The notes beneath the pieces were generated by a model, which was not told the origin of the DNA, searched no databases, and worked only from the letters and a program-made list of their open reading frames with translations. This document shows, piece by piece, positions 12,311 through 25,301 of a DNA stretch of 64,000 nucleotides. Positions within the stretch are counted from its first letter, which is position 1. Every line of letters begins with the position of its first letter. Source of the stretch: Ciona savignyi (lineage: Eukaryota; Chordata; Ascidiacea; Phlebobranchia; Cionidae); assembly GCA_000149265.1 (NCBI GenBank), contig CH003099.1:452331-516330 (forward strand), read 5' to 3'. Made by a program: the position numbers and the translations under genes.

Positions 12311-13420
12311 TTTAATTTAAGAGCGAATATTAATTTTTCTAAAATGACAAAATGATTATTTAACAAAATAAAACGACAAAAATCGGTCTTATATTTTGTA
12401 CTGAATCAAACCTATAGGACATTCATTTATTTAAATAAAGAAAACCAATGCCAGACTAAAGACTTCTCTCTTGAACTTACATTGTATTATTTTGCTTTTC
12501 ACGTTAAAAGTAAAATAGAAGATATGTTATTTTACCTTAAATTGCTTATAAAATATCCACATACATCCAGTACTCCTAAAGCAAAACAACTGTTCCAGAC
12601 GTTTTGTACCAACATGCAGTCAAAATGCTGCCTGCACGACAAGTCGTCCTATATATTTATTTCCCAGATTATTTTCAGATTTCTTTTCTTTTTTTCCGGT
12701 GTCAAAAATCAATCGCTATAATCCGTGTACGTTCGGATCGTAATTAGAAAGCAATGCTTTCTATTGAGAAAAAATTGCGATATTCTATGTATATATAGAT
12801 TAGCATTATTTCAAGGATTAGGCTCTAATATCTAAAATAATTTCACCGCACTGACCATTGGGCAAAGGGTTATGTAGAAGCCGATCGTTTGATAGTTAAT
12901 TTTTCTGGTCTATCGGTTTTTAAAAATTAATGCATGCAATTAATTTTCCTTACGTATTACCAGCTGATTACATATTAGATTAACCAGTGAAGAACAAAGG
13001 CCTAATTTGGCGCAGACTAATCTTCAAAGACATAAGAATGATAACAAGAATATAACCAACTAAGCTTGCCCTAAGTGTAAACAATTAATTATGAAATCGT
13101 TATTTTTCAATACGCAAATGGACATTATTACATAATTAATTATGGTAACTCGGATTTTCCGGTTTTACAAAGTAAGCTTATTTAGTGCTGAATCAAACGT
13201 CCTCCGACGCTGGGTTTTGTTCAAAACTGAACCCAACCAAGTAGATGGCGATGCGACGCCTCCCCCCCGCAGTATTCTACATTTGTTTTAAAAGTTATTT
13301 CCGTACGGGAGCATCTGCACGATCTTGACAAGGGGTGTCCATCTTAAGAAAACTCATCGCCATTAATATTTAATAACCGCTGGCTCGAAAGCCAGTACTG
13401 TCTAGTTTTTTTAAGCATTT

Positions 13421-13642
13421 CCTTTAATCTAAATTTAAAGACGCGTGGGTAAATATCCCCTTAGGTTGCATACACACTAGACCACGTCTTTTCTCCTTTA
13501 ATTTAGTTTCTTTTTGTACAGTAGTTTTGTAGGCACTTCTTTAAATCTAAATTTAAAGACGCATGGGTAAATATCCCCTAAGGTTGCATATAAATTAAAC
13601 TACATATTTTCTCCTTTAATTTAGTTTCTTTTTGTATAGTAA
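13421..13642. repeat. Tandem duplication, unit about 119 bp
   Basis: Two copies share TCTAAATTTAAAGACGC, GGGTAAATATCCCC and CTCCTTTAATTTAGTTTC in the same order. They differ at scattered bases. Confidence 0.85.
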
Positions 13643-14734
13643 ACTATAGACTGTTATACTCGAAAAAAAGAAATATTTTTAAATTAAAAACACTTACAAC
13701 ACTCGGCGACACATAAGGTACTTTAAGTTGCGTTTAGAAAATAGTTTTAAAGTTTCGGCTTATTAAGGTAACCGGTCTTATGCAACGAGGTAACAACGAT
13801 TTTCTTGTTGTATTCTGACTGTGCGAGAAACTTATTCGATATTCTTATTACCCATGAGACATATGCAATTAAAAATATTCTATGGATGACGAACAGGTTA
13901 GTCTACCATTCATCCTTGAATTGTAGTATGAATGACCTATGGCTTTGGTAAGTAGCCGGTTTTATAGCCCCTTAAACGTCACTGTAACGTCATCTACATC
14001 ATTGTGGCATTTTCTGAGACAAGCATCTGGCAAAAATGTGGTGTATTATTAGAATACTGATTAGCATTCATGCGCTCTAAGATCGCCAAGATATGTGAAT
14101 TATTAAAAATGTATGGGAAATATCAAAGAAAATAGAGATTAAGCCAAGCTTAACTTGTTTAATTTTAATGTTGTCGATTTTTGACGACTGAAATATTAAT
14201 GCTATACCCCCCAAAAAACTATTGTATTAATTATTGTATATTGTAATATAAGACATTGTAACATTAATATCACAAAACTGAACCAACGTAAAAGGGGTTA
14301 TTAATAGTGGTTGTATAAATACTTAAATTGTTTGAAGCAACGTATAAAAAATAGCAGAAACTAATAAGCACGTGAAATGTCCACGTAGACGATTTGAAAA
14401 TTTTGATTTTCTCCCTTATGGCTTTGGCTTCGAGCCAAACCCAAACACGCGATTTAGCGAACGACGGACATAATAGCCCACTTAGAGACGCCCGCATCGG
14501 GTATATTTGGACTCGCGCAGGTGTTCGAGTTAAAGACGCATTAAATTTTGAACAAGCCTGAATAATACATTATTGTGTGTTTGGCATCCAGGATTTGAGG
14601 GCAAATGACGGGTGAAGATGCGATAAACGCGCGTTATTAGATCGAGCCGCGGGAAATTTATTTGCGTCAAGATATTGCACATGACAGCTAGTGTGTCTGC
14701 AACTGTGGGCGAAAAGGGGGCATCGGTAAAGGGA

Positions 14735-14930
14735 GGGAAAGCGGTAAGGAGGAAAACTGCTCACTAAAACTATGGAAACTAATTTAAACACTGCTCTAAA
14801 CACTAATCTCAACCCCAGAACTAACCCTAACTCTAACCCCATTTTTAAAACTAACTCCAATGTCATAATATTCATTTTAGTGTGCAGTTTCCCCCCTTCC
14901 CGCTTTTCCTCCTTTTAGTTTCCCCCCGAT
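14735..14930. mobile_element. GGGAAA-type MITE
   Basis: Reference copy. Purine-rich left end (GGGAGGGAAAGCGG), then AAACTGCTCACTAAAACTATG. The interior is rich in AACCCTAAC/AACCCCA. The right end inverts the left (TTTTAGTGTGCAGTTTCCCCCC). No ORF of its own. Confidence 0.75.
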
Positions 14931-15039
14931 AAAGGCGGAAGGGTCTATTTCATGCAGTGTATGTACATAGAGGTAACGGCTCTAATACTTTTTTTGACAC
15001 GTGATTACGGTATACAATCGAAATATGAAATGAATGTGA

Positions 15040-15560
15040 AGGTATGGCATTAATGTTATCGTATTGCACAGAACTTCTAAATGTATACGGATAAAAAATG
15101 ACTGAAAAAGATAGCTAATTTTTGAATTAAAAACGTAAATTTTGTTAAAATGGCACAAATCTGTATTACAAAGAAAAGGAATAGCATTGCACAAAACTTC
15201 TAAATGTATACGGATAAAAAATGATAAACGAAAAAACGATATGAGCCTAATAAAAAGAATAATTTACTTTGTTTTCTAATTAAAAAAGTTTTGTTAAAAT
15301 GGCCTAAATTTGCATTACAAAAAAAAGGATAATCGTATTACAAAACTTCTAAATGATGACAAAAAAATGACAAACTGAAAAAATGATAGTAGTCTATTAT
15401 TAAGAATAATTTACCTAATTTTCTAATTGAAAAAGTTTTGTTAAAATGGCCTAAATTTGCAATACAAAGAAAAAGATAATCGTATTACAAAACTTCTAAA
15501 TGGTGACAAAAAAATAACAAACTGAAAAAAGATAGTAGCCTAATAATAAGAATAATTTCC
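15040..15560. repeat. Tandem array, unit about 120-150 bp, four copies
   Basis: Each unit carries TTGTTAAAATGGC, a CAAATTTGCATTACAAA-like stretch and AAACTTCTAAATG. The last motif recurs near 15070, 15192, 15342 and 15494. Confidence 0.85.
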
Positions 15561-15764
15561 TTTTTTAAAATAATTTATAATTTAATCAAAAAGTAAGTTT
15601 GGATGAAATTGCACAAATCTGCATTAAGAGAACCCTAACAGGTGTCATTAAACGCCATAAAATGTCTGGAAAGTTAGCACGGTTTGTTTATCGCCGTTAG
15701 AAGTAACACAAAATGGTACTGAAATGGTGGGAAGTTGAACAAAATATTAGGTAAATGATACGCG

Positions 15765-15975
15765 CGGGGGAACTGAAAGGAGGGAAAGCGGGAAGGAGGG
15801 AAACTGCTCACTAAAATAAAGATTATGACATTAGTGTTAGTTTTAAACATGGGGTTACATTTAGGGTTAGTTCTGGGGTTGAGATTAATGTTTAGGGAAG
15901 GGTTTAAATTAATTTCCATAGTTTTGGTGAGCAGTTTTCCTTCTTCCCGCCTTCCCGCTTTCTCTCCCTTTAGCG
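15765..15975. mobile_element. GGGAAA-type MITE, inverted relative to 14735 copy
   Basis: GGGAAGGAGGGAAACTGCTC at the left, and GTGAGCAGTTTTCCTTCTTC with CCCGCTTTCTCTCCC at the right. The interior reads as the reverse complement of the copy at 14735. Confidence 0.75.
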
Positions 15976-16079
15976 TTGCCTTCGCACGCGTCTCATTTTG
16001 GTAGTGACATCTGTTTATGACACGGATTGATGAAGGATGAACCGATGTGAAGATATCATTTTGTCCTCTGCATATCTGA

Positions 16080-16162
16080 TTACGTCAACACAAATCGACT
16101 GAAGTCAACATAAATCGTCTGACGTCACCACAAATCGTCTGACGTCAACACAAATCGTCGAA
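16080..16162. repeat. Four 20-bp tandem units with TGACGTCA, overlapping SH3BP5 stop
   Basis: Units read GACGTCAACACAAATCGTCT with variation. On the minus strand the unit GACGATTTGTGTTGA encodes the last codons and the stop of SH3BP5 at 16145; further copies extend into the 3' untranslated region. Confidence 0.8.
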
Positions 16163-19100
16163 AATGTCATATTCGGCTGTTTGCTCGTTGCCATTGGCAA
16201 CCACGCCGTGTAAATTGTCGTACGTCATAATGGTGGATTGTTCGGCGGAGACGCGAAGGCTTGCTGGCTTCGGCGGAATCGGCGGTTTAGAAGGGAGTTT
16301 GGAGGAAATGGTGGAATCGTCTTCTTCTATTAATGCACCTGTGCCGGTAAAAAATAAATATTACAAACTGTAGAAAATTGTAGCTTAAAACTGCATTTGG
16401 TTTGTGTTATTTTTCCTGTTCGCACATTCGCGATGGCCCAATGTAAGCATTTACAGTTGATAGAACTTCATTTATAAGCAATAATGCCTTTGGCAATATT
16501 TCCTAAAAAAATTGCTGTATATCATTGAGTCTGGATACATTTGTGTTTTTTACCGGATTCAGTTTGAACCCATGATGGGTTCGTTGTTAAGATCGTTTTT
16601 GCATACAATTCGGTAATGTATCGGCCGTGTTAAACATGCTGCCACACGACCTTACACTATATTCGTTATTTTTGTTATCGGGCTAATTTTTTAACCCATG
16701 ATAAGCTCGTTTTGGAAACCTTTTACGTAGAAATTGATATATAAATCGCTTAGGCCTATTGGATTAATCATTCGGCCATAAGACTGTACAACATTTAAGA
16801 GTTTTTTTCTTTTTTAACCGAGCAAAGTTTCGAACCCATGATGGCATCGTCACTAGGACCGTTTTTGTATACAAATCAGTATGAAACTAGGTATAAGTAT
16901 CGCTCGCGTTAACCATTCCGCCACACGACCGTACAACATTCACGGTTTTAACCGTCCACGACCGGTGATTGATAAACACCGCTGGTGGTACATAAAATGA
17001 CAACATCACCTGCCATGCTACACCGTTTTCGATAACTCTACTTAATTTACCCGAAATAACATTTCTTATCGGCTTGGCAATGTTTTTTTATTCCACTGGG
17101 ATCTAGGTACAACATACCAATGTTTGTTAAGTTTTCTCTATACTGGCTTACTATTTACGGTCGTGTGGCCGGATGGTTAAAGCGACCGATACATATACAA
17201 CCAAACAAAATGGTTTTGGTGACGAAACCTTAATTGGTTCGACAAAAAACGAGATCGCACCCGCGATTGAACCACTCGGATTGAACCAACCACTAAACCG
17301 ATTGCTGGCCATTTAGAATGACATTGCGGTTTGCCATTGTGTTTACCGGCTCCTAGCAATTAATACTTCCCGTATAATTTAAGATAAAAACAGAATAAGC
17401 TATAGATTTCAAGGAACTCTCGTCCTTAAAATCGATTTAATACGGAGAATTGTTTGCTAGTGTGGAGAATGTCCGTAATAACGCGAAATTGCAGCACAAA
17501 TAGGATAATTCCAACGGACAAATGGAGATAAATTTTTAAGGTAAATGCATTGCGGTAATACAATTCAAATTTTTTATATTACTACGCTATACAGATTAGT
17601 AAATCCGTGAGTATAAACTCATGTTTATGTCACTGCGTATTTCTCGCAAATATTTCTTAAAAAACGGTGCGCATCAAATAAACGTTATTCATTTTCCGAT
17701 AATAAAAAGAAAATATAAAAATATAACTCTGTAGCATAACTTGCCTTGTTTCGGAGGACTTAATCTCTTTCTTCTGGTTTTCCTCTGCGTTGCGTCACCA
17801 CCCGTATCGTCATCGGTCGAGTTGGAGCTCGCCTGACGCAACATCCGGTGACGTGACGAATGACGTCGAACGATACCGGATGACGTGGACGACGTCGACG
17901 TTCGTCCGCCTGTCACGATCGAACGTTAGTGACATTGCAAACGTTTCTGTGACGTCATAAAGACTCACTGCTCTCGCTCGCGTCGCTCTCCTCCCAATAT
18001 TCGTCAGAGTCGCTGCAGCTGACGTCATCACTATCGACGTCATTGCACGAGAAGGTTTCGAGGTCAGCTTCAAGGTCATCGATGTTGTCTGCAAAGAAAA
18101 TAAGATGTTGCAAAATATTTTAAGCCCAAGCACCTGTGTATACGAGCCACCTACCCAATGTTAAATGCAGTAACCTAATTATATGCGTTAAATCGTGTAA
18201 ACGCTCGTTTGTCCGGATGATTAGCACCACAGACTCATAAACCGATTTCTATAAACAAAAAATGTTCCTAGTGACTAGCTGGTGAACGGTTCGAAACTTG
18301 GTCTGAATAAAACAAAAAAAAAACAGTCACCGTAAGACTTCGGCTGATCAAGATCCCAATTTATCCCATCCGATCCGTTTGATGAGTTTGATTCGCCGTC
18401 CACCACGTCTCCCTTCTCATCCAGGATCGCTGCGGACGCCATCTTCCTTTTTTCGTGGATCTCCTGCGATATCTCGCCCAGTCGAGCGAGTGCGGTCTTG
18501 TATTCTGATTTTGATGTCTCGATCTTTCGGTTCAAGTCATCGACCTTCTGACGTTGTTGCTGCAATGCGGAATGAGTTATGACGGCGCGGGAAACGGCAA
18601 GCGTTTGACGGAAACTGTGAATTGTGTAAAATCAAAATGGAATAAATAAAAGGGATATTGTTTTTAACATTAATTAATCAAAACAAATATAGAGGACCGT
18701 GGTTTAATCTGTCAGAGAAACTGTTTAAATTAGCAGTACAGCAAGACCAATGGAAAATTCCCAATAAACGACATTCTAAATATAGAATAACGCTTTGGAC
18801 GATGTCCATAATGTCTGAAGGAACGAAAGAAGGCGATTACCACGCTTCCCCGCTGTAATTTGACGCCTTATAGCATCCATTATTAACCAGTATCGCCACC
18901 GCAGTTTATTTTAGTTGTTTATCGCCGCCATCAAGCTGATTTATACAGTTCTGTCCGCGTCGCCACCGATGTTTATGTGTTGCAACCAGCGGCTCTTGTG
19001 CTTGGAACGCTGTGTTGTTATATTATTATAAATGGAAAGTAGGCCATGCCAGTGACATTGATCTTCGAGAGAAAAGACTCAGTAAAGACGACATCGCCTC

Positions 19101-22100
19101 AACTACTTTCGGTATTTGGGGTGCAATATACTGTAGCGAATCTTTTAGTGGCGGTTTTTATTCTCCGGTCTCACATAAAACACAAAACTTTTATACTGTG
19201 CGCCGCAGCGGGAACTGCGCCCACGCGTCATCAAATTAAGGGCAATCAAGGTATCACCGAAAAAGAATGCGAAGAACGTTACAGCGCCATACATTCATTA
19301 AATTTCGATTTACTGAAACTGATGGCCGAACCAAACATTTTTTGGGTTAATTTTCCAATATAGTATTGCTTATTGTCCGACATCAAAATTCACAAGTGCA
19401 GTAACGTGTTGGGGGGTTATGCGTGAATATATTGTGGATTAAAAAAGGGAAATATATTACAAATTGCCCACTATTAAAATAGAGTGTCCGTTAATACCCG
19501 TTGGTAATACTACAGCTGATTGTTATACAGTGAAATCAATATTCAGACAAAAACAGCTGCGCTCGAGCGTAACTGTACGTGAAACCTTATTAAAAACAAT
19601 ATTTATACCTCCAACCAGGTATACAATTTAAAGCAAAGAGAAAATGGAAACCTGAAGCGTCGTTTCGAGTTTATCCTTGGTCTCAAAATAGACTCTGCTT
19701 CTAGCTGTTGACCTTTTGTGTTTAGACTTGATTTTCTGAGCTTTTTTCTCCAGAAATTCGAACCTTCTGGCCGCCTGTTGGTGGATCCGTTCGCTTCGAC
19801 TTCTGTGGAAAAGGGTGGCGGAATAGTCAGCGCGGCGGATACATATACTATATGCAAAAATGCATATCATATCCTATGTATATCCTCTATACATATACCA
19901 ACTTCTATACAAAAACGGCCCCGGTGACAAGATGGTCTTGGGTTCCAAACTTTAATCGGTTATAAAAAAGGGTGTTTGATTGGTTAGCACGGCTTATTCA
20001 TGCACTAATTTCTACTTTATAAACGGTCTTGGTCACGCAAATGACGGACTCGAAACTTAGATCGGTAAAAATGGTGGCGATTGATTAGTGCGGCCGATAA
20101 TTATCATGATTTCTTTTTTATAAAAACGTTCTCAATGACGAGCCCATCATGGGTCTTAGCCCAGTAAGAAAACACTATAAAAAAGCGGAAAAATCTTTTG
20201 GCCGAAACTATCGTGGGCTCGAAACTTACCCAAAAAAGGTCGAATCTAAGTGAGAATCGCTTATGTGACCGAATGGTTAGTTTGACCGATTAATACACAG
20301 GATGCATTATTAACACGGATCTAGTGACGAGGACATCGCGAATTCAATCCCCCATTCAGGCAGCTTTCCCGGTCACGATTTTTAGAAAAATAAGGTTGTT
20401 GTTATTCAATTACGTCACGGTAAGTAATTGTCTGAACAAGAGAATTATTTTCTTTCCGCGATAATTGGATCTGGTTTCAATGACGTAAGAACCCAGGGCG
20501 TGATTAACGAAAATCGAAATAAGTGGAGCAAAAATCATTCTTTTTACTTCATTTGCAGCGTGACTAATCGATCGACATGGCCTCACGCGCCGTGTGCAAT
20601 TCCGCAGTATATATAAAAATGCGTCGGGTGTCATTTAAAATAGTTTCTTTGCGTGCAAGTGCGGTTCTGCGTGCGTCACACCACGCCCTGTGACGTCACA
20701 ACTGACCTGTCTGCCTCGGCCTCCATGAATCTTTTAGTTTGAAGATTGAGCATCTCTTGCCACGCGGCGTCCACTTCCTGACCGGGGAATTCCCCGAGAC
20801 GCTGTTCCGCCAGGGCTATCGTCTCTTTGGCGGCGCGATGGATCCCGTTCGACTTTTGGAAGTTGTGCACCGCTCTCAGGAGCGCGGTGTTGGCCTGAAA
20901 AGCGCGTTCGTAAATCCGCTACAGTCGTGTGGCCACATAATTAACGCGGCCGATAAATATACCGACCTGCCTACAAAAAAGGTCTTAGCAACGAACCCAT
21001 TATAGGTTCGAAACTAAGACCGGTAAAAAAGAAAACAAATCAGCAATTGGAACGTTCATGTGGTCGAATGGATAAAGCGACCGTTATATAACCAATTTGC
21101 TTACAAAAAACGGTCTTATCAATGTGACAATAAAGTTTCGAAATTGAGCTCGGTAAAAACACATTTTTAACAAAAAAACGGGATGGTTAATGTGACGGGT
21201 TCATATAGATATTTCTATAGAAAAAAAGTCTTATTGAAACCGATCATAGCCTCAAAACTTAGTCTGGCAAACAAATCCGTTGTGATTTTATTCTTTACAG
21301 TGTAGTGCTTTATAAATTAACGTGTCGGGCGGTTGGCTCTATGACAGCGTGTCTGGCCGTCAGCCGCTCGCTTGTCGGTTGTGGGCAAAGCACTTATTGG
21401 ATTTTGCTTGAGCCCAGTGGTGTGTAATGGGTTAAAAGAAACCTATTTTTTTATTTTTATCGCATTGGATCTGTCATATTTCCAGTAACATGTGCACACA
21501 CTGCATTAGAATAGGATAGGATATTCATGTTTATCCCCCTTGATGGGAAAACCAAGAGGGTTAACACACGGACAATCGTTAGATCACCTTGCCTAAGGAC
21601 ACAACCGACTAGCTAGCGACCAGTTTCTAATCTGCAACCTTTCGGTTGAAACGCGTTGCACTGAACCACCAGACCAACCGGTCGGACATTAATAGATTTG
21701 TTTTATCCTGATTCCTGATAAATACATGCCGTAATTTAAAACATATATCGATATTAGAGAAATGGAGGGGGCGCGTTCTTTAGTTGAACGGTTTGTATTT
21801 ATGGGTTAAGATGAGAAATAGAAACGGAAAATGGTCCAAAAAGTTACTGGCTCGTTTTAAATATTAAGCGATATAATTGAATTCACCGATATCAATAACG
21901 TTTGTTTGGTTAATCCCCCTTGGACAGAACCGCAAAGCATTTCCGAAATCCGGAAGGAAATTTAAACATGTTTAATTTGTCTGCACTGTTCTGAGTTTTT
22001 TACTTTTGTTGTGACCGGGCCTTAAAGCTTTGAAGCCAGTACCTTTAGATAACCACCAAGCCCATCGGCTGTTTTTTATTCTATTATAAACATATGTCCG

Positions 22101-22383
22101 AATAGCTTGGTGGGGAAGATCTTTTTAGACAAAAGGTCCCAGCTTCGAAACTGGTCGCTTGCAAGTCGGATGTGTACTTAAGCAAGCCACTAAGCGGACT
22201 TTGACTTAATCCAGTGGGTTAAGTTTTTACTAAAATTGACAGAATGTCTCAGTTAGTTAATTATGCACAAATATGCACAACACACCGTAATAGCTACGAT
22301 AAACGGACGATGAGGCGAGATAGTCTGACGATTACTCACTTGATAACACTCTCACGCGTTTTCTAAACATGGATTTTCTAACT

Positions 22384-22430
<47 letters not shown>

Positions 22431-24260
22431 CATACAAAACCCTTTACACTGGGCAGACGGTGAAACTGTGTTGACAACGATTTTTGTGATTTAAAATACG
22501 CTGATATTAAGCAACTTTGACATGCTGGTGTATTTTTGTACCTGCTTCGCTTCTTTCGCTGCTTTGTAATATGGTCTTGCTCTCTCGATCCACTTAGCGT
22601 ATTTCTTTCCCAGTGTAGAAATCTGCATGGTGGCGACAGAGAGGAGCTGTTTAAATTTCAATCTCTCTTTCGAAATCTCGAGTTCGAACTGGGTGATTTC
22701 GTCAGTGCATCTGTTCATCGTCTCTAGTTCCCCCTTTCAAAAAATTCGAATTTAGCGGAATTGACATATATTTCAAGCGGATGCCGAAAGCGAAGTAAAT
22801 GAGGGAGGATAGGATATTCATGTTTATCCCCGTAAATGTCGTCAGATCACCTCGCGCCCACCGCGTCGGGTTGCCGGAGCTATTGTAGTTTGTTGTGTAT
22901 GGTTCACACGTTTCTTTAATTTGGTAGAAACCATTAATTCGCTGTGTTCAGGTAATGTCCGTAAAGTGCCTTGTCCAAGGACACAACCAACAAGCGAGCG
23001 ACCAGTTTCGAACCTGAAACCTTTCGGTTTCGGTTCTGACTTATTTTCTTGACGATTGCCGGACCCAACGGCATTCACTACAAAGACTTTTACTTTCATT
23101 AGTTCGTTTGCTTAAAATTTCCTCGAAATACAGTGCACACTACAACCTATACATAAAATACAAGAAGCAGTGTTACTGCCAAACAACGCAAATATGTGCC
23201 CAACGCAAATATAGTTTACTATCCTTGAACTATAAACGACACCCATAATGCAATTGCAACACGATTTTTAAACAAGGCCATGCAGAAAATCGGAAACAAT
23301 TTTGTGGTTAATAAATTGTATTTATGGTTGGGTAATTAGATTTATAACGGCGCACGTTATTTGGGTTAAACGTTGGTTATTTTGCTTTAAATAAAGATGC
23401 CGCCGTTAAAATGCTAAAACACGATAGACTGATGACACTAATTTTATTTTTCATTTCATTAACGCCAGAAAAAAAACTAAAAGCATGTTGGTATAAAAAC
23501 TAGAAAGTGTCAACCACGTGCTAACCTAGGGGTGGGCAACTTTTTTAGTCGTCGGGCCAGATGTGGCAAAATTAAGACCTTGGTGGGCCAGATTATTACA
23601 TGAATACTGAATAGTACTCAATATCTTAATTTTAGGGTATGGTTAAATACAGTCTCCTGGCCGGTCAAAATACCTTCACGAGCTAAGTATACGCTATGTG
23701 TTTCTGCTAAGATATTAAAAAACTAACAATATCAACCATAAAATATTCGGAATCGAAGGGAACCTATTAATAGAACTAGCAGGGGTGAAAAACCAAAACG
23801 AAAGTTCACAGCGCAGTTTAATTGCACAGTGTTGCGTTAATCTTACAAACAGAAATTAGTAAAATACTGTTACGTTGCTTATCCTATAGTTCTGTGTGTT
23901 TTAATAAATATGTATATTTGTAGTCACATTAAGTGTTTTTGTCAAAATGATGATAACCGTAGTATTCACTATTTAATTACCATACATGAAATCTCACAAA
24001 AATCCTTCCATATCCACCAAACATAAAATATGTATGACGTAGTGGAATTACCATCGGAAATTCTAATCAATACGAATGGTGACGTCACAGAACTAATTGT
24101 CGGATCCAGCAGTAATAAATTGCCGCGTCCGTTTGGCTTGGGTTAGAATACGTATAATTAGTTCGTTTAGTAAATTCGACTTTAGGTCAACTTTTTGAAA
24201 TTATTTCAGTACCTGAACTCTTGGATCCAGACTTTCTTCTTCGTTTGTTACATCACACAT
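16145..24260 (-). CDS. SH3BP5: SH3 domain-binding protein 5 (Rab11 GEF family)
   Basis: Mostly coiled-coil protein. In vertebrates it acts as a Rab11 nucleotide exchange factor, binds BTK SH3 and JNK, and associates with mitochondria. Exons on minus: 24260-24213, 22733-22542, 20894-20707, 19802-19652, 18559-18331, 18088-17969, 17909-17745, 16338-16145. Phases agree throughout, giving 428 residues (human about 455). Landmarks: LDPRVQ|GELETMNRCTDEI at the first junction, then RAAKETIALAEQRL and AAWQEMLNLQTKR, RVYFETKDKLETTLQ, KVDDLNRKI and EISQEIHEKRK, all aligned with the vertebrate coiled-coil. An acidic Ser-rich region follows (DNIDDLEADLETFS). The last exon has PSKPPIPPKPASL, a likely SH3 ligand, and ends DIFDDLC. 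Intron 7 uses a GC donor (CAAG|gcaagt). The start at 24260 is the only in-frame ATG before LDPRVQ; an upstream coding exon cannot be excluded. Confidence 0.93.
16545..16932 (-). mobile_element. Three tandemly placed SINE-1 copies
   Basis: At about 16545-16652, 16672-16792 and 16805-16932. Each shows GAACCCATGATGGG-like box-B sequence and ends GTTAACCATTCCGCCACACGACC or a variant. All share one orientation, in the GC-AG intron of SH3BP5. Confidence 0.75.
17159..17260 (+). mobile_element. SINE-1 copy
   Basis: CGGTCGTGTGGCCGGATGG head, opposite to the three copies just before it. The far end carries a partly decayed box B. Confidence 0.7.
19805..20370 (+). mobile_element. Degraded SINE-1 copies
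   Basis: Several worn copies lie between SH3BP5 exons 4 and 3. The clearest are at about 19808-19960 (GGATACATATAC, AAAACGGCCCCGGTGACAAG) and 20265-20370 (GACCGAATGGTTAG). Borders are uncertain. Confidence 0.5.
20924..21275 (+). mobile_element. Three consecutive SINE-1 copies
   Basis: Copies start near 20924, 21053 and 21178, each with the GGTTAACGCGGCCGAT-type head and a GGTCTTA middle. The third is most decayed. The first begins about 30 bases from the acceptor of SH3BP5 exon 20894-20707. Confidence 0.7.
21500..21695 (-). mobile_element. SINE-2 copy, internally shortened
   Basis: Begins AGGATAGGATATTCATGTTT and ends at ACCACCAGACCAACCGGTCGGAC; part of the middle is missing. Confidence 0.7.
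22090..22345 (+). mobile_element. Diverged SINE-2 copy
   Basis: TCCGAATAGCTTGGTGGGGAAG head, CTTCGAAACTGGTCGCTTGCAAG, then CGATAAACGGACGATGAGGCGAG. Confidence 0.55.
22384..22428. repeat. (AC)n(AT)n microsatellite
   Basis: Dinucleotide run of about 45 bases directly after the diverged SINE-2. Confidence 0.95.
22808..23035 (-). mobile_element. SINE-2 copy
   Basis: Reverse-complement copy in the first SH3BP5 intron, from GGATAGGATATTCATG to the box-B region CCAGTTTCGAACC. Confidence 0.75.
23527..23690. mobile_element. hAT-type non-autonomous element, truncated
   Basis: Terminus CTAGGGGTGGGCAACTTTTT, then GGGCCAGATGTGGCAAAAT and TTATTACATGAATACTG. It matches the reverse complement of the element at 25302, but its far end is missing. 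Confidence 0.65.
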
Positions 24261-24954
24261 TTCTTTGTTATGATTTGCAATTCGACAAACCACAAAAATA
24301 AACAACAAACTAACTTTTATTGCACTCAGTACCCTGAAATCTTACATAATCGTAATCAATTGTATGTGTGCAAGAGAAAAAGCTTTACTGCAATGTTTAT
24401 AATTTGCCTATATCTCATAAACTACCCACTCTTTTGATGAATGTTACTATAATTTAGAAAACGATTAATTTGTTTAGAAGTTTTACGAAACGGTTGACAT
24501 TAAAAATGACCAGCACAATTTAGAAACAACCAACTTCCCTAACAAATGCCTACAGAAGCTATTTGACTGTTTGAAACCAGTTCCAATTGCTACTCGAATC
24601 GTCGAATGAAATTGGTAAATGTATAACTGGTACCACTCGGAGAATGTGCAATTCAATTGTTACGTCACAAAATCCTAGCAGCGTCACGCACGAGTGAGCA
24701 AGCGGTCGATTTCACTTTGTATTCTCATTTGAGTGTCTTTCCTATGTTGTTAAATGTGTACTAACGTTAAAGTCTGTCTTTGTTTTTATCACCTAGTCCG
24801 CTATATTGTTAGATACGTACTTGTTAAAAAAAGTATAAAACATAACATTTTCATACCGGGTAAACAAAGCAGATTAAATACATTTTGTTTGTTCATTGCT
24901 AATACCCAGTTTTACATAACTAGCATGAAGCATTAAACTTACAAACGATTAGCT

Positions 24955-25215
24955 TTGCCGGTTTTCAAGGGTTGTAGATTCGAAACTAGGTGCTAGCTTG
25001 TCGATTGTGACCTTGGGCAAAGTACTTAGCGGACATTGCCTGAACCCAGTGGAATAAAAAAAATAAAAAAATGGATTTAAGTTACTTCCTATCATTTATA
25101 ACACACTGCAATGGCTCCAGCAACCCAACGGTGAGTGTGACGTGATGTGACGATTGCCCGTGGGTTAACCCCTAGCGTTTTCCCATTCACGGGGATAAAC
25201 ATAAACATCTTATCC
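24955..25215 (+). mobile_element. SINE-2 copy
   Basis: Head around TTTTCAAGGGTTGTAGATTCGAAAC, core CCTTGGGCAAAGTACTTAGC, end GGGATAAACATAAACATCTTATCC. Confidence 0.75.
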
Positions 25216-25301
25216 TAACTTATAATGCACCCTTAAAATGCTATAATTTCCCTTTGATAGCAAAAATGATAACAACACGTAAAAAATGATACTGTGTACT
25301 A

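Larger units (their letters stand above)
12311..16144. other. Intergenic, repeat-rich
   Basis: Contains the likely promoter of the peptide precursor and the 3' flank of SH3BP5. Nothing coding was recognised; most of 13.4-16.0 kb is explained by tandem repeats and MITEs listed separately. Confidence 0.5.
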
